A stretch of DNA of 64,000 bases. Origin: Hyphomicrobiales bacterium (GTDB taxonomy: Bacteria > Pseudomonadota > Alphaproteobacteria > Rhizobiales > Beijerinckiaceae). The stretch spans positions 1-64,000 of the forward strand of contig JAPLOU010000028.1 in the NCBI GenBank assembly GCA_026400535.1, read 5' to 3'. Below are positions 45,348 through 53,199 of this stretch, one piece after another; the stretch's first letter is position 1; each line of letters opens with the position of its first letter. The notes under the pieces are model-generated. The model did not search any database. It saw nothing but the letters and a program-made list of their open reading frames with translations, and was not told where the DNA came from. A program made the translations under genes and the position numbers.

Positions 45348-46118
45348 TCAAAGCCGCGCCGTCACGCCGCCATCGACATAGAGCACATGGCCGGTAACGA
45401 ACGAGCCGGCATCGGAGGCGAGGAAGATCGCTGCGCCCACCAGTTCTTCGACCTTGCCCCAGCGGCCAAGGGGCGTGCGGTTGGTGAGCCAGCCGGAGAA
45501 TGCCGGGTCGGCCACCAGCGCCTTGTTCAGTTCGGTATCGAAGTAGCCGGGACCGATTCCGTTGACGCGAATGCCATACTGGCCCCAGTCGATTGCCATG
45601 CCCTTGGTCAGCATCTTCACGGCGCCCTTGGAGGCGGTGTAGGGGGCTATGCCGGGGCGCCCCAGTTCGCTCTGGACGGAGCAGATGTTGATGATCACGC
45701 CGCGCCGGCGGGCGATCATGCCCTTCACGACTGCCTTGGAGACCACGAAAACGCTGTCGAGGTTGGTCCGCATCAGGCGCGACCAGTCCTCTTCGGCATA
45801 GTCTTCCAGCGGGCCGCGCTTCTGCATCCCGGCATTGTTGATGAGGATGTCGATCGGGCCGACTTCGGCTTCGATGCGCTCGACTTCCGGTCCGACTTCG
45901 GCGCTGCTGGCTGCATCGAAACGGCTCGTGCTGAGCTCATGCCCCGCCGCGCGCAGGCTGGCCGCGGCGCTGTCGAGGCGTGCCTGATCGCGGCCGTTGA
46001 GCACCACATGGACACCTGCCGCCGCATAGCCTGCCGCCAGCGCATGGCCGATGCCCGTGCTCGAGCCGGTGATCAGTGCAATCTGGCCTTTCAGATCGAA
46101 CAATGTTGATGTCATCAT
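45348..46118 (-). CDS. SDR family oxidoreductase, gluconate 5-dehydrogenase-like
   Basis: Short-chain dehydrogenase of 256 residues: cofactor loop ALITGSSTGIGHALA, NNAGMQKRGPLEDY, catalytic Ser in NICSVQSELGRPG, and YTASKGAVKMLTKGMA with catalytic Tyr and Lys. MQKRGPLEDY and RVNGIGPGYFDTELNKALV fit gluconate 5-dehydrogenase (IdnO/Gno). It is divergent from an L-idonate 5-dehydrogenase-like gene; together they could interconvert idonate, 5-ketogluconate and gluconate. It ends convergently 6 bp from pcaL. Confidence 0.9.
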   Translation of the reverse strand: MMTSTLFDLKGQIALITGSSTGIGHALAAGYAAAGVHVVLNGRDQARLDSAAASLRAAGHELSTSRFDAASSAEVGPEVERIEAEVGPIDILINNAGMQKRGPLEDYAEEDWSRLMRTNLDSVFVVSKAVVKGMIARRRGVIINICSVQSELGRPGIAPYTASKGAVKMLTKGMAIDWGQYGIRVNGIGPGYFDTELNKALVADPAFSGWLTNRTPLGRWGKVEELVGAAIFLASDAGSFVTGHVLYVDGGVTARL

Positions 46119-46207
46119 CTGTCCCCCATGCCGCGCGATCCTAATCAGACTGGCACGGATTCGTCACCCGTCGCGGATGCGCAAGATTGAACAACAGGGA
46201 GAGGCCG

Positions 46208-47239
46208 ATGAAGGCTGTCATGATCCATGCCGCGCGCGACCTGCGCATCGCCGATGTTGCGGTGGCCGTGCCAGGCCCGGGACAGGTGCGGGTGCGGATC
46301 GGCGCGGGCGGGATATGCGGCTCTGACCTGCACTACTACCAGCATGGCGGCTTCGGCGTGATACGCCTGAAGGAGCCGATGGTGCTTGGCCATGAGGTCG
46401 CCGGGACCGTCGAGGCGCTGGGCGAGGGGGTCTCGCATGTGGCGGTCGGCGCAAGGGTTGCGGTCAGCCCCAGCCTGCCCTGCGGCGTTTGCCGCTTCTG
46501 CCAGCGCGGCCTGCAGCAGCACTGCCTCGACATGCGGTTCTATGGCAGCGCGATGCGCTTTCCCCATGTGCATGGGGCGTTTCGGGAATCGGTGGTCTGC
46601 GAAGCTGTGCAGGTCCATGAGGTGACGGGCGATGTCAGCCTCGGCGAGGCGGCCATGGCGGAGCCTCTGGCGGTCTGCCTGCATGCGGCCAGACGCGCCG
46701 GGCCGCTTCTGGGCGCACGTGTGCTGGTCACCGGCTCCGGCCCGATCGGCGTGCTGGCGGCGATCGCGGCGCGCCGGGCCGGAGCGGCGGAGATCGTCGT
46801 CACCGACATTGCCGACCAGCCCCTGGCCTATGCCAGGGCCGCCGGGGCGGATGCGGGGCTGAACACGGCTGCGCATCCGGCGGCGCTGGAGCCCTACAAG
46901 GCCGACAAGGGACAGTTCGACGTCTGTCTCGAGGCATCCGGCAACGGCCACGCGCTGCGCGCCGCGCTTGACGTGGTGCGTCCGGGCGGGGTCATCGTGA
47001 CGCTGGGGCTGGGCGGCGAGGTGAGCCTGCCGCTCAACACCGTGGTCGCCAAGGAGATCGAACTGCGCGGCACGTTCCGCTTCCACGCGGAGTTCGGGCT
47101 GGCCGTCAGGATGATCAGCCGGAAGCTGGTCGATGTGAAGCCGCTGATCAGCCACACGATGACCGTCGATGATGCGCTGGTGGCCTTTGAACTTGCGGGC
47201 GACCGTTCGCAGGCCATGAAGGTGCAACTCAGCTTCTGA
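46208..47239 (+). CDS. idnD: L-idonate 5-dehydrogenase-like zinc alcohol dehydrogenase
   Basis: Medium-chain dehydrogenase, 343 residues from ATG 46208 (after GGGAGAGG). Catalytic zinc ligands are in GICGSDLHYY and LGHEVAG. The structural zinc site is CGVCRFCQRGLQQHC. The cofactor loop is VTGSGPIGVLAAIAARRAGA with VTDIAD after it, suggesting NAD(P). The HYYQHGGFGVIRLKEPMVLGHE block fits L-idonate 5-dehydrogenase. Divergent from the SDR gene and probably co-regulated. Confidence 0.9.
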   Translation: MKAVMIHAARDLRIADVAVAVPGPGQVRVRIGAGGICGSDLHYYQHGGFGVIRLKEPMVLGHEVAGTVEALGEGVSHVAVGARVAVSPSLPCGVCRFCQRGLQQHCLDMRFYGSAMRFPHVHGAFRESVVCEAVQVHEVTGDVSLGEAAMAEPLAVCLHAARRAGPLLGARVLVTGSGPIGVLAAIAARRAGAAEIVVTDIADQPLAYARAAGADAGLNTAAHPAALEPYKADKGQFDVCLEASGNGHALRAALDVVRPGGVIVTLGLGGEVSLPLNTVVAKEIELRGTFRFHAEFGLAVRMISRKLVDVKPLISHTMTVDDALVAFELAGDRSQAMKVQLSF

Positions 47240-47251
47240 CCGCACGGTCAG
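47236..47251. terminator. Short hairpin between convergent idnD and the Lrp gene
   Basis: Perfect 6-bp inverted repeat (ctgacc / ggtcag) with loop gcac that overlaps both stop regions. It has no T-run, so termination in either direction would be weak; it may simply be a bidirectional stop. Confidence 0.35.
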
Positions 47252-47727
47252 GGCAGATAGGTCATCGGCAGTTCGTGGGTGTCCTTGATCTGCTCCATCA
47301 CGAAGCTGGCGGAGACATCGGTCATGTCGACCCGCGCAATCAGGCGCTGATAAAGGCGATCATAGGCCGCCACATCCGGCACGCGGGCGCGAAGGATGTA
47401 ATCGATATCGCCCGCCGTGCGGTAGGCCCCGATGATTTCGGGAAGCTCGGCAATCGCGGTGCGGAATGCGCGCGCCCAGTCTGCATTGTGCCGACCGGTG
47501 CGCACCACGATGAAGACCGACAGGCCGAGGTTGAGTTCGCGCGGTTCGAGCAGCGCCACGCGGCCCCTGATGACGCCGGCAGTCTCAAGCTGCTGGACGC
47601 GCCGCCAGCAGGCATTGCGCGACAGGGCAACCCTTTCACTCAGCGCATCCAGGGACAGATCCGAATCGCGCTGCAATTCGGTGAGGATGCGTTTGTCAAT
47701 CATGTCAATCTGATGGGATTTTATCAC
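47248..47727 (-). CDS. Lrp/AsnC family transcriptional regulator
   Basis: A 159-residue regulator: N-terminal HTH (IDKRILTELQRDSDLSLDALSERVALSRNACWRRVQQLETAGVI) and C-terminal RAM ligand domain (IVVRTGRHNADWARAFRTAIAELPEIIGAYRTAGDIDYILRARV). The start is the GTG at 47727, because AAAGGAGG lies 7 nt upstream, an unusually strong ribosome site; longer or shorter starts lack one. Ligand and targets are unknown. Confidence 0.93.
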   Translation of the reverse strand: MIKSHQIDMIDKRILTELQRDSDLSLDALSERVALSRNACWRRVQQLETAGVIRGRVALLEPRELNLGLSVFIVVRTGRHNADWARAFRTAIAELPEIIGAYRTAGDIDYILRARVPDVAAYDRLYQRLIARVDMTDVSASFVMEQIKDTHELPMTYLP

Positions 47728-47843
47728 GAAATTTCCTCCTTTTGCGAGAAACAATTGCGTTTCTCGCGCAATCCATCAAGACATTCGGGACAAGTTTCCT
47801 GGCGCTTCCGGCTAGAATTCGGTCGTTGTCATGGAAGAGCGCG

Positions 47844-48089
47844 ATGTCCAACCCCTTCACCCGTCATCCGGAAGCCCTCGGCGAGAGCTTTGGCCAGCAC
47901 TTCGGCCATGCGATGGGCTATTCGGGGCGGTTGTTCCTCGCGTCATGCGCGGCCTTTGTCCACGCGCTGTTGCCCTTCCTGTTCGAGAAGACGGCCAGCA
48001 CCATGATCAAGGCGATGTATGCCGACATGACGAACCGCGGTGCCACCGCTCAGGTCGAGCCGGCCTCCAGAATTCAGTCGGCCGCGTGA
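47844..48089 (+). CDS. DUF6356 family protein
   Basis: Small 81-residue protein starting MSNPFTRHPEALGESFGQHF at ATG 47844 after GGAAGAG. The middle (SGRLFLASCAAFVHALLPFLFEKTAS) is hydrophobic with aromatic and charged residues, then MIKAMYADMTNRG. This is the pattern of DUF6356, a short family in alphaproteobacteria of unknown function, probably membrane associated. It precedes the tRNA by 58 bp. Confidence 0.8.
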   Translation: MSNPFTRHPEALGESFGQHFGHAMGYSGRLFLASCAAFVHALLPFLFEKTASTMIKAMYADMTNRGATAQVEPASRIQSAA

Positions 48090-48147
48090 GCGAATTTGCG
48101 AAGCGGGGTTGAAACGCTCCATCATGCTGGCTATACGCACCGGCGGC

Positions 48148-48224
48148 AGCAGTGTAGCTCAGTTGGTTAGAGCGACGGATTCATAACCCGTAGGTCACCA
48201 GTTCAAGTCTGGTCACTGCTACCA
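48148..48224 (+). tRNA. tRNA-Met (anticodon CAT)
   Basis: A 77-nt cloverleaf: acceptor AGCAGTG/CACTGCT, D-arm GCTC/GAGC, anticodon stem ACGGA/CCCGT with loop TTCATAA (CAT), T-arm ACCAG-TTCAAGT-CTGGT, and encoded CCA. The pair closing the anticodon loop is A-C, a mismatch. The A-T first acceptor pair and lack of three G-C pairs argue against initiator tRNA. A tRNA-Ile(CAT) read by lysidine cannot be fully excluded. Confidence 0.9.
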
Positions 48225-48229
48225 GTTGC

Positions 48230-48868
48230 TCAGGGGCGCGCCGCGCGCTTTTTGAGCCTGACCACCTTGAAGTAGCCCTTGCCGACATGGGTTGTCTGAT
48301 AGCGGCCGGTGCGCTGGCCCCAGTCCGTGATGCGGCTGACCTTGAAATCCGTGCTCCAGCCGACTTTCTTGGCCAGCGGCGCGAGCGCCGACCAGAATGC
48401 CGCGCCCGGACCTTCAGACGCCACCAGACGGCTTGAAATCACGATTTCGCCGCCAGGCCGGAGCACGCGGTCCATTTCGTCCAGCGCCTGTTCCGGGTCA
48501 GGCACCAGCGTGATCACGAACTGGGCGGTGACGGCATCAAACGCCTCGTCGGCAAAACCCAGGCGGCATGCGTCCATGACGCAGAGCCCGATGACGGCGC
48601 AAAGGCCGCGTTCACGCACCTTGCGACTGGCGACCTGGAGCATGTCTTCGGACAGATCGACGCCAACCACGCGCTTGTCGGCGGGAAAATAGGGCAGGGT
48701 CAGCCCCGTTCCGACGCCAATCTCCAGGATATCGCGCCCGCAGGCCACCGCGGCGTCGACCGCTTCGCGCTGGGCGCGCGCCAGCAACTGGACATAGACC
48801 TTGTCGTAGAACTTCGCCCAGACACGATAAACGCGCTTCTGGCCCTCAAGGTCATAGGTCACCGGCAT
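48230..48868 (-). CDS. pmtA: PmtA-like phospholipid N-methyltransferase
   Basis: SAM-dependent methyltransferase of 212 residues with SAM loop DILEIGVGTGLTLPYFP (about 46-62), VVGVDLSEDML, FDAVTAQFVITLVPDP and MDRVLRPGGEIVISSR. The N-terminal YRVWAKFYDKVY block is typical of the Rhodobacter-type phosphatidylethanolamine N-methyltransferase, which makes phosphatidylcholine. It follows mnmA on the same strand with a 26-bp gap. Activity is inferred from the family. Confidence 0.82.
   Translation of the reverse strand: MPVTYDLEGQKRVYRVWAKFYDKVYVQLLARAQREAVDAAVACGRDILEIGVGTGLTLPYFPADKRVVGVDLSEDMLQVASRKVRERGLCAVIGLCVMDACRLGFADEAFDAVTAQFVITLVPDPEQALDEMDRVLRPGGEIVISSRLVASEGPGAAFWSALAPLAKKVGWSTDFKVSRITDWGQRTGRYQTTHVGKGYFKVVRLKKRAARP
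48236..48253 (+). terminator. Intrinsic terminator after the tRNA, inside the pmtA end
   Basis: Stem gcgcg / cgcgc with a 3-nt loop, followed by five Ts on the plus strand, 12 bp after the tRNA. It lies within the last codons of the convergent methyltransferase gene (RAARP end), so one stretch serves as both coding sequence and terminator. Confidence 0.65.
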
Positions 48869-48894
48869 GGAAGGGGAGGTCCGTTCTGGGTCTG

Positions 48895-50067
48895 TCAGGC
48901 ACTAGCGGCGAGCGCAGCCGCGGGCGGGTTGGCCGCGGCCCGAGCGACCGGCTGGATGATGCCGCCGCCAAGCACGCGCGCATCCGGCCGGGCGCTGTCA
49001 TACAGCACGCAGGCCTGTCCCGGCGCGACGCCTTCTTCGGCATCAAGCAATTCCACCAGCCATTCGCCGCCAATGCGGCGCAGCAGGGCCGACTTTGGCG
49101 CACGGGTCGAGCGGACGCGGGCCGCAACCTCGATGCCGTCGATCACATCGCCGGGCAGGTCCGCGCCAAGCCAGTTCATGTCCCTGACCCGAACGGTTTT
49201 CGTCGCGAGCGCGCTGCGCGGCCCCACGATGACGCGCGCTGTGTCGGCATCCAGCCTGACGACATAGAGCGCTTCGCTCGCCGCTACGCCGATGCCCTTG
49301 CGCTGGCCGACCGTGAAGCGAAGAATGCCATCATGATGGCCGAGCACCTGGCCGCCCAGGTCGACAATCTCGCCGGGCCGTGATGCGCCTGGTCTGAGCC
49401 GCTCGATGACATCGGCGTATCGGCCCGAGGGGACAAAGCAGATGTCCTGGCTGTCCGGCTTGTCGGCGATGGCGAGGCCGAGTTCGGCCGCCAGCTCGCG
49501 GGTGCGGCTCTTCGGCAATGCGCCAAGCGGGAAGCGCAGAAGGTCAAGCTGGTCCTGCGTTGTGGCATAAAGGAAGTAGCTCTGGTCGCGGCCTTCATCA
49601 GCGGCGCGGTGCAGCGTGCGGCGGCCGTCGGATCCGGCTTTGGAGACGACATAGTGGCCCGTCGCCAGGGCATCGGCCTCAAGTTCGCGGGCAAGGCCGA
49701 GCAGATCGCGGAACTTGACCGTTCGGTTGCAGTCGACGCAGGGGATCGGGGTTTCGCCGGACAGGTAGCTGTCGGCAAAGCGCTCCATCACCTCATTGCG
49801 GAAGCGGCTTTCGTAGTCGAGCACGTAATGGGGAATGCCGATGGCCTCTGCCACGCGGCGGGCGTCATGGATATCCTGCCCGGCGCAGCACGAACCAGCC
49901 CGGTGCACGGCAGCACCATGATCGTAAAGCTGCAGCGTGACCCCGATGACCTCATAGCCCTGGGATTTGAGGAGCGCCGCAACCACGGAGGAATCCACCC
50001 CGCCCGACATCGCCACGACGACGCGGGTTTCATGAGGAGCCTTGGCGATGTCCAGCGAGTTCGGCAA
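48895..50067 (-). CDS. mnmA: tRNA-specific 2-thiouridylase
   Basis: Adds sulfur to the wobble uridine of tRNA-Lys, Glu and Gln. The 390-residue protein has the ATP PP-loop [18 protein letters not shown] (17-34), the first catalytic Cys in [11 protein letters not shown] (Cys113), GHYV, and the second catalytic Cys in [13 protein letters not shown] (Cys210), then TVGQRKGIG and the C-terminal barrel. Both cysteines are present. The final alanine-rich tail is variable. It is divergent from the flagellar block. Confidence 0.97.
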   Translation of the reverse strand: MPNSLDIAKAPHETRVVVAMSGGVDSSVVAALLKSQGYEVIGVTLQLYDHGAAVHRAGSCCAGQDIHDARRVAEAIGIPHYVLDYESRFRNEVMERFADSYLSGETPIPCVDCNRTVKFRDLLGLARELEADALATGHYVVSKAGSDGRRTLHRAADEGRDQSYFLYATTQDQLDLLRFPLGALPKSRTRELAAELGLAIADKPDSQDICFVPSGRYADVIERLRPGASRPGEIVDLGGQVLGHHDGILRFTVGQRKGIGVAASEALYVVRLDADTARVIVGPRSALATKTVRVRDMNWLGADLPGDVIDGIEVAARVRSTRAPKSALLRRIGGEWLVELLDAEEGVAPGQACVLYDSARPDARVLGGGIIQPVARAAANPPAAALAASA

Positions 50068-50175
50068 AGGCCCCTGATCCTGGTTTGTAGCGCTGTCGAA
50101 TGACGATGGCTCATCATATAGGGCCGTTCATGAGCCGATGCCAGCCGGTTTGGATGTCATGCAGACGCCGGCAGG

Positions 50176-50192
50176 GCGGCAGAACTTGCCGC
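50176..50192. promoter_or_regulatory. Dyad upstream of fliK, candidate FlbD enhancer site
   Basis: Perfect inverted repeat GCGGCA-N5-TGCCGC, centred about 103 bp upstream of the sigma-54 -24 element, a usual distance for an enhancer-binding activator. The same core, CGGCA-N5-TGCCG, recurs before flhA. Confidence 0.55.
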
Positions 50193-50286
50193 GCTGCCAG
50201 CACAAAACTGCCTCGCATGGCCGTGCTGGATGGTGGACGTTTCAAGAAAGTCTTTTTTTGACAATACCTTGAGGAGAGAACAGGGC

Positions 50287-50302
50287 TGGCGCGATGCTTG
50301 CT
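50287..50302 (+). promoter_or_regulatory. Sigma-54 (-24/-12) promoter of fliK
   Basis: TGGCGCG-N4-TTGCT matches the sigma-54 consensus TGGCACG-N4-TTGCW at all but one base, with GG and GC at the required spacing. Transcription would start near 50314, about 26 nt before the fliK start codon chosen here. Confidence 0.8.
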
Positions 50303-50339
50303 CGGGTACCGGAGTGACCCGTCAGAAAGAGAGCACAAG

Positions 50340-51902
50340 TTGAGTATCAGCGCCGCCGCCTTGAGCCTGCCCAATCCGTTGCCTGCCCGCCCGGCCGCGC
50401 CAGCGCGCGCCGAAGACCGTGCCGCTCAGGAGCGGGTGTTCGCGTTGCCGCCTGAGGCGCGCTCCCCCGAGGCCTCCCCGCGTGCACCCATCAAGATGGG
50501 CAAGACTGCACCGCAGGCGCCTGCGACGGAAAGCCCCGAAACCGGCCGCGACAACGCTCTGTCATCGACGGAGAGTCCTCAGGACAAGGGGGCGACCGAG
50601 ACAGCCTCCAAGTCCGAAAACGCATCCGGGCATGCGCAAGCGGTGATCAGCGATCCGAATCCGGCCGTGGATGCAAATGTTGCGACCGAGACACAGTCCG
50701 TTGCACTGGCCATGGCAGCCCCCTCCCAGCTCCCCGTCCCGCTGGCTGCTGAGATGGTGATGGCCGTAGGCCAGCTGGTGCAAGGGATAGAAGCTCGGGT
50801 GCCCAATGCTGCCGTTTCGCAGGCAAGCGACGCACTTGTATCGGCCCCGGCGCCGTCGGGGGGAGGCAAAGCCGTGGTTACTGCGCTTCCTGCCGGGCTG
50901 ACCGCGACGGATGAGACGATGGTGCTCTCACAACAGCCCGCCGCGCAGGCCGCCCTGACGGCGGGCGACAAGGGCGTGTCCGAGCTGGTGCAGGGTGCCG
51001 AACAACCGCAGCAGGCGCAGGCCGCCCTGACGGCGGGCGACAAGGGCCCGTCCGAGCTGGTGCAGCGCGCCGAACAACCGCAGCAGGCGCAGGCCGCCCT
51101 GATGGCCGGTGCCAGCGCCGAGAAGCCGGCAGACGGGCCACCGGTCGCGGTGACGGCGGGCGACAAGGGCGCGTCCGAGCTGGCGCAGCGCGCCGAACAG
51201 CCGCAGGCCGCCCTGACGGCCGGCGCCAGCGCCGAGAAGCCGGCAGACGGGCCACCGGTCGAGGTTATGGTGGGCGACAAGGGCGCGTCCGAGCTGGCGC
51301 AGCGCGCTGAACAGCCGCAGCAGGCACAGGCCGCGCAAGCCGCCGCGCATCGGCCTGGCGAAGGGCCTGAACCTGGCACGCCTGTGTTGACCCTGCAGTC
51401 TGCGGCCAATCCTGACGCGCTGCCGCCACCCTTGGTCCAGCCAGGCCGGCCGGAAGGGGCGGAGGCGTACCTCGCCAAGCCGATCCCGCCCGGCGCCGTG
51501 CCGGTTGAAATTGGGTTGCGTGCCTTGCAGGGCGCACGTGAGTTCCAGATCAGGCTCGACCCGGCAGAGCTCGGGCGCGTCGACGTCCGGCTCGAGATCG
51601 GGGACGACAAGTCGGTCAGCGCCAAGATCATTGTGGACCGTGTCGAGACGCTGCACCTGCTGCAACGCGAGGCGAAGACGCTCGAACGCGCCTTCGAGCA
51701 GGCTGGCCTCAAGTCAAGCGACAACGGCATCGACATCACCTTGCGCGATCACGGGCAGCAATCGAACCAGCAGCGTGGCGAGGCCTTCCGCGATGACATC
51801 AGCGGGCGGACGCGCAAGGCTGCCGCCGCCCCGATTGTCCTGCCTGCCGACATGTCGGTCCGCCGCTCGCTGCATTTGGGCGCGCTCGACCGTTCGATCT
51901 GA
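50340..51902 (+). CDS. fliK: Flagellar hook-length control protein
   Basis: Measures hook length and switches export specificity. Starting at TTG 50340 it is 520 residues. The first 360 are low-complexity, rich in Ala, Pro, Gln and Glu, with tandem repeats (QAALTAGDKG-SELVQ-AEQPQQ units). The C-terminal FliK domain reads FQIRLDPAELGRVDVRLEIGDDKSVSAKIIVDRVETLHLLQREAKTLERAF, ending with GIDITLRDHG. A TTG at 50298 would lie inside the sigma-54 promoter, so the later start is preferred. It is followed by flgD. Confidence 0.88.
   Translation: MSISAAALSLPNPLPARPAAPARAEDRAAQERVFALPPEARSPEASPRAPIKMGKTAPQAPATESPETGRDNALSSTESPQDKGATETASKSENASGHAQAVISDPNPAVDANVATETQSVALAMAAPSQLPVPLAAEMVMAVGQLVQGIEARVPNAAVSQASDALVSAPAPSGGGKAVVTALPAGLTATDETMVLSQQPAAQAALTAGDKGVSELVQGAEQPQQAQAALTAGDKGPSELVQRAEQPQQAQAALMAGASAEKPADGPPVAVTAGDKGASELAQRAEQPQAALTAGASAEKPADGPPVEVMVGDKGASELAQRAEQPQQAQAAQAAAHRPGEGPEPGTPVLTLQSAANPDALPPPLVQPGRPEGAEAYLAKPIPPGAVPVEIGLRALQGAREFQIRLDPAELGRVDVRLEIGDDKSVSAKIIVDRVETLHLLQREAKTLERAFEQAGLKSSDNGIDITLRDHGQQSNQQRGEAFRDDISGRTRKAAAAPIVLPADMSVRRSLHLGALDRSI
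50946..51317 (+). repeat. In-frame tandem repeats within fliK
   Basis: Two near-identical 72-bp units (50946-51017, 51018-51089) followed by two near-identical 114-bp units (51090-51203, 51204-51317), all starting caggccgccctga. They encode 24- and 38-residue repeats, so copy changes keep the frame and alter FliK length. Confidence 0.9.
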
Positions 51903-51914
51903 GGAGCCAAGCCC

Positions 51915-52586
51915 ATGACCACGATTGCAGCCGCCCAGTCCGCTTCGAACGCCGCCGCAACCACGTCGACCGCCAAAAAGAGCGAGCGCGCCCAGATTGC
52001 CGGCAATTTCGACCAGTTCCTGCAGCTCCTGACGACACAGCTCAAGAACCAGGACCCGACGTCGCCGCTCGACACCAACCAGTTCACCCAGCAGCTTGTC
52101 CAGTTCGCGCAGGTCGAGCAGCAGCTGAAGCAGAACGAGACGCTGACCTCTCTGCTGAGCATGAGCAAGTCGACGAGCACCGCCAACGCCATGGGCTTTG
52201 TGGGCAACCGCGTGACGATGGACGGCTCGACCAGCCGACTGAGGGACAATGCCGCCGAATGGCGCCTGGACGCGCCGCGCGGCGGCAACGCCACCGTCAC
52301 GATCAAGGATAAGAGCGGCAACATCGTGCAGACCAAGACAGTCACGCTGACCGCAGGGGCGCAGACCTTCAAATGGGACGGCCGCAAGGCGGTCGGCCTC
52401 AACGCGCCTGATGGTGACTATTCGATCGTTGTCGACGCGACCGACGCACAGCGCAATCGCATCGATGTGAAGACCGAGGTGACCGGTATCGTCGATGGCG
52501 CCGACTTCAGCGGGGACACCCCGGTCCTGGTGATCGGGACGGCTCGCATTCCCGTCGACAAGGTCAAATCCGTGAGCCGCCTGTAA
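51915..52586 (+). CDS. flgD: Flagellar hook assembly protein
   Basis: Scaffold cap for hook polymerisation, 223 residues. The N-terminal NFDQFLQLLTTQLKNQDPTSPLDTNQFTQQLVQFAQVEQQLKQNETL block is the FlgD signature. The rest is a FlgD Ig-like/Tudor part (TVTIKDKSGNIVQTK, FKWDGRKAVGLNAPDGDYSIVVDATD). It begins 12 bp after fliK and is probably co-transcribed from the same sigma-54 promoter. Confidence 0.96.
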   Translation: MTTIAAAQSASNAAATTSTAKKSERAQIAGNFDQFLQLLTTQLKNQDPTSPLDTNQFTQQLVQFAQVEQQLKQNETLTSLLSMSKSTSTANAMGFVGNRVTMDGSTSRLRDNAAEWRLDAPRGGNATVTIKDKSGNIVQTKTVTLTAGAQTFKWDGRKAVGLNAPDGDYSIVVDATDAQRNRIDVKTEVTGIVDGADFSGDTPVLVIGTARIPVDKVKSVSRL

Positions 52587-52654
52587 CCGTGCGGGAGCCG
52601 GGGATGACAGCGGCGGCCCAGAGCAAATCCGTTGCTTCCGGCGGGCCGGATGGC

Positions 52655-52669
52655 CTTAGGCAAATTTTA
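52655..52669. promoter_or_regulatory. CtrA-like box upstream of sciP
   Basis: TTAG-N7-TTAA, one base from the CtrA consensus TTAA-N7-TTAA, centred about 65 bp before the sciP start. Confidence 0.6.
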
Positions 52670-52726
52670 AGCGGCATGCGCGTACTGTACTCCGGACATT
52701 GGTCTGTAGAGTTGTGTGAGCGTGAA

Positions 52727-53002
52727 ATGACCGAGGGCCTTAGACCACGAGTGAAGTATGTCATCGGCCCCGACGGGAGCCCGTTGACGATCGCCGATCT
52801 ACCGCCTCCGGGCACCCATCGCTGGGTGATCCGCCGCAAGGCCGAGGTTGTTGCGGCGGTGCGCGGTGGCTTGCTCAGCCTTGAGGATGCGTGCCAGCGT
52901 TATACGCTGACCACCGAAGAATTCCTCAGCTGGCAGCTCTCCATCGACCAGCACGGCCTCGCCGGCCTGCGCACAACGCGCATTCAGCACTATCGGCAGT
53001 AA
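52727..53002 (+). CDS. sciP: SciP-like CtrA inhibitor (DUF1153)
   Basis: Small HTH protein that in Caulobacter binds CtrA and blocks transcription of its targets. From ATG 52727 it is 91 residues: MTEGLRPRVKYVIGPDGSPL then LPPPGTHRWVIRRKAEVVAAVRGGLLSLEDACQRYTLTTEEFLSWQ, the full DUF1153 pattern. A longer frame to 52589 crosses the CtrA box and adds unrelated residues. Position directly before fliF matches Caulobacter. Role inferred from orthology and context. Confidence 0.9.
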   Translation: MTEGLRPRVKYVIGPDGSPLTIADLPPPGTHRWVIRRKAEVVAAVRGGLLSLEDACQRYTLTTEEFLSWQLSIDQHGLAGLRTTRIQHYRQ

Positions 53003-53020
53003 GCCCACCAGTTCAGCCCG

Positions 53021-53035
53021 TTAACGATTGGCTAA
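53021..53035. promoter_or_regulatory. CtrA-like box 1 upstream of fliF
   Basis: TTAA-N7-CTAA, one base from the CtrA consensus, 165 bp before the fliF start and 18 bp after sciP. Confidence 0.55.
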
Positions 53036-53093
53036 GCCGTTTTCAGCGCAGTTGCGCCGGAAACGGCTTATTTTTGTGCGCAGCCTCATTCTG

Positions 53094-53108
53094 TTAACCA
53101 CCTGCTAA
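53094..53108. promoter_or_regulatory. CtrA-like box 2 upstream of fliF
   Basis: TTAA-N7-CTAA again, about 92 bp before the fliF start. Just downstream (53118-53132) is a degenerate copy of the CGGCA-N5-TGCCG dyad. In Caulobacter, fliF is CtrA-activated and FlbD-repressed at a similar place. Confidence 0.65.
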
Positions 53109-53199
53109 CCGCATGCCGGGAAAAACTTGCCTACCTGTTCGTTCGGGTCCGTACGATGCGGGCCGGGAACCGGTCCTTTGGTTGGTGTGAGGCAATGGC

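Noticed and set aside
48148-48224. Integration site (attB) at the tRNA
   Set aside because: No integrase gene and no repeat of the tRNA 3' end seen in the window; neighbours are core genes.
50250-50285. Sigma-70 promoter before fliK (ttgacaatacc)
   Set aside because: A good -35 hexamer but no -10 at a usable distance; the adjacent sigma-54 element is far better.
50946-51317. CRISPR array
   Set aside because: Repeats are directly tandem without unique spacers and lie inside a coding frame.
50579-51739. Cys/Ser-rich minus-strand frame with repeats opposite fliK
   Set aside because: The repeats are the complement of the fliK repeats; sense frame has a genuine FliK domain and a sigma-54 promoter.
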